Below the pieces are notes generated by a model. The model made no database searches, was not told where the DNA came from, and was given only the letters and a program-made list of their open reading frames with translations. The position numbers and the translations under genes were made by a program. Shown piece after piece: positions 22,360 through 23,371 of a stretch of 23,371 bases of DNA; position 1 is the first letter of the stretch, and the number at the start of each line of letters is the position of its first letter. This stretch comes from JBOHSA01 sp050732995 (GTDB taxonomy: Bacteria; Gemmatimonadota; Gemmatimonadetes; Gemmatimonadales; GWC2-71-9): positions 1 to 23,371 of the forward strand of contig JBOHSA010000088.1 of NCBI GenBank assembly GCA_050732995.1, written 5' to 3'.

Positions 22360-22398
22360 GATGCTGAGTTTGCTCCGACACCAACTTAGCCCCTTAGC
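22341..22398. repeat. inverted octamer array (GGGGCTAAG), same family as at 12.76 kb
   Basis: Units TCAGGGGC, TAAGGGGC, TAAGATGC and TGAG are followed by a ~21-base spacer and the complementary arm. GCTAAGGGGCTAAG at 22347-22360 is a perfect inverted repeat of CTTAGCCCCTTAGC at 22385-22398. It overlaps the end of the Nudix gene, supplying its stop codon, and may terminate that transcript. The unit is identical to the array between the convergent genes 9.6 kb away. Confidence 0.8.
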
Positions 22399-22438
22399 TC
22401 TTGGGGCATCTGTAGTTACCAGAAATCCACATCTTCGC

Positions 22439-22467
22439 TTGACAACATTGCTGTATTAGCTTAGCCT
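22439..22467 (+). promoter_or_regulatory. probable promoter of the metalloregulator gene
   Basis: TTGACA at 22439-22444 is a perfect -35. After a 17-base spacer the -10 position (22462-22467) reads TAGCCT, a poor match that lies inside the operator palindrome. A weak -10 under a repressor site is common in autoregulated genes. The 5' leader would be ~95 bases. Confidence 0.5.
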
Positions 22468-22472
22468 AATAC
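22453..22472 (+). promoter_or_regulatory. DtxR/IdeR-box-like operator
   Basis: GTATTAG and CTAATAC form 7-bp perfect arms around CTTAGC (22453-22472). The stretch TTAGCTTAGCCTAA (22456-22469) matches 13 of the first 14 bases of the DtxR/IdeR box TTAGGTTAGCCTAA. It covers the predicted -10 of the metalloregulator promoter. Autorepression is inferred. Confidence 0.6.
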
Positions 22473-22501
22473 CCTTCGACCCCAGTCGGCTAACTGCCTG
22501 C

Positions 22502-22529
22502 GCTGACAGCTGATGGCGATGGGCTGGTA
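22502..22529. repeat. weak heptamer repeat (GCTGAYN-like)
   Basis: GCTGACA, GCTGATG, GCGATGG and GCTGGTA occur in 7-base register in the leader of the metalloregulator gene. The match is degenerate. It is listed because period and position resemble the other heptamer arrays. Confidence 0.25.
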
Positions 22530-22567
22530 GTTGTGGTTTTCGCGCCTATACGGCAGGGAGAATCGGC

Positions 22568-23278
22568 ATGAACGCTACGCTCCGGGACCCCCACTCCCCC
22601 CCCCCACCTGGTCCTCCCCCGCTCACGCGGTCGGTCGAGGACTATCTCAAGGCGATCTACCACCTCTCGAGTCAGGGAGGCTTCGCGGCGACGAGCAACA
22701 TCGCGGGCTTGCTCGACGTGGCGCCGCCTTCAGTCAGTGGGATGGTCAAGCGGCTGTCGGAGACGGGGCTCATCGAGCACGTCCCCTACCGCGGCGTGCA
22801 GCTGTCTCCCCAGGGGCGCCGGGCGGCGCTGAAAATGATCCGCCGCCACCGGATCCTCGAGCTGTACCTGACCCAAGAGCTCGGCTACGACTGGGACACG
22901 GTGCACGAGGAGGCGGAGCGGCTGGAGCACGCTGTGTCCGATCGCCTGATCGAGCGGATGGCGAGGGCGCTGGGCGATCCGCACTACGATCCCCACGGTG
23001 CCCCGATTCCGACCGAAGCGGGCGAGATCGAGGAGGCCGAGCTGCAGTCGCTGGCCGAGGTGTCCGTCGGAGTCGACGTCGTGGTGCGGCAGGTGGACGA
23101 CTCCGATCCCGCGCGCTTGCGCTACCTCGCGGAGCTGGGGCTGACGCCCGGGACGCGCCTGACGGTCCGGGACCGCCAGCCGTTCAACGGGCCGACGACG
23201 GTGACCTTCGGCGAGACGACGCGCGTGGTCGGGCGCGAGCTCGCGCAGACGCTGTGGTGCCAGGAGGTGGCGCGATGA
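22568..23278 (+). CDS. DtxR/MntR-family metal-dependent repressor with C-terminal SH3-like domain
   Basis: A 236-residue metal-sensing repressor. The winged helix is at ~22-85 (SVEDYLKAIYHLSSQGG, VAPPSVSGMVKRLSETGLIE). The dimerisation/metal domain is at ~86-155 (RRHRILELYLTQELGYDW, VHEEAERLEHAVSD). The FeoA/SH3-like domain runs from ~160 to the end (LRYLAELGLTPGTRLTVRD). By alignment to known structures, Asp25, Glu117, Glu120 and His121 replace the DtxR set Met10/Cys102/Glu105/His106 and equal the MntR set. Manganese sensing is therefore more likely than iron. His94, Glu98 and His113 keep the second site. The ATG at 22568 has AGGGAGA upstream. A C10 tract lies at codons 10-13. Its stop overlaps the next gene. 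Confidence 0.9.
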   Translation: MNATLRDPHSPPPPGPPPLTRSVEDYLKAIYHLSSQGGFAATSNIAGLLDVAPPSVSGMVKRLSETGLIEHVPYRGVQLSPQGRRAALKMIRRHRILELYLTQELGYDWDTVHEEAERLEHAVSDRLIERMARALGDPHYDPHGAPIPTEAGEIEEAELQSLAEVSVGVDVVVRQVDDSDPARLRYLAELGLTPGTRLTVRDRQPFNGPTTVTFGETTRVVGRELAQTLWCQEVAR

Positions 23279-23371
23279 GCGGGATCTCGCGCCGCGAGGC
23301 GCTGAAGCGCGGGCTCGTCGCCGCGGCCGCGCCCGCGGTCATCGGAGGTGGAGGGGGGGGGGGGGGGGGGG
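23275..23371 (+). CDS. start of a Tat-exported protein, cut by the window end
   Basis: The ATG at 23275 overlaps the repressor stop (ATGA). It encodes MSGISRREALKRGLVAAAAP with a twin-arginine SRREALK motif and a hydrophobic Ala-rich core, a typical Tat signal peptide. This implies a folded, often cofactor-bearing periplasmic protein. After VIGGG the window ends in a pure G run from 23353 to 23371, so the mature protein is unseen. Coupling to the metalloregulator suggests metal-related function, but that is inference. Confidence 0.7.
   Translation, partial: MSGISRREALKRGLVAAAAPAVIGGGGGGGGG

Noticed and set aside
23353..23371. Terminal 19-G run as a biological element
   Set aside because: It sits exactly at the window end, where poly-G is a common sequencing or assembly artefact; no flanking sequence can support it.

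Overview
This 23.4 kb window is a high-GC bacterial chromosome segment, roughly 70% G+C by eye, densely coded with many 4-base gene overlaps. No rRNA, tRNA, CRISPR array, transposase or phage gene was seen. The gene mix is: tandem secreted amidohydrolases, an ECF sigma/anti-sigma operon with two DUF4097 proteins, AHSA1/PhnB proteins, frequent GTG/TTG starts, and 7-8 bp repeats at gene ends. This suggests Gemmatimonadota or a similar uncultured soil lineage. That placement is inference, not proof. The right edge ends in 19 G, so it may be a contig end.

Layout. 1-2966 (minus): a HAD phosphatase, a PLP aminotransferase, an ornithine cyclodeaminase-family protein and the start of an aldehyde dehydrogenase that appears to lack most of its N-terminal half. 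3014-8450 (minus): an Eco57I-type adenine methylase overlapping a SNF2-type helicase, a probable defence pair. The methylase carries a 13-G tract. 8590-12757 (plus): a promoter and three translationally coupled, exported amidohydrolase-fold proteins. Only the middle one keeps the HxH metal motif. 12831-15848 (minus): ECF sigma, membrane anti-sigma and two exported DUF4097 proteins. 15943-16698 (plus): a nickel/cobalt-type permease with a His-rich loop. 16742-18484 (minus): a truncated ArsR regulator, an AHSA1 protein, a PhnB-like protein and a decayed second AHSA1 copy. 18524-20928 (minus): a family 2 glycosyltransferase and an SDF-family symporter. 20973-22359 (plus): an enoyl-ACP reductase-like SDR and a Nudix CoA-pyrophosphatase-like protein. 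22439-23371 (plus): a DtxR/MntR-family regulator behind a DtxR-box-like operator, coupled to the start of a Tat-exported protein.

Main points for a second look: (i) the methylase/helicase pair resembles DrmMI + DrmD of class 1 DISARM without DrmA/B/C, and its G13 tract could make it phase variable. (ii) The metalloregulator has an MntR-like ligand set, a DtxR-like operator over its own promoter and a C10 tract at its 5' end. (iii) 7-8 bp tandem repeats sit exactly at gene ends, in two cases as inverted arrays that supply stop codons and in one case encode a signal peptide. (iv) Several genes are decayed or internally deleted. No intergenic stretch exceeds 300 bases; the largest are 8451-8649 and 22360-22567, both described below.
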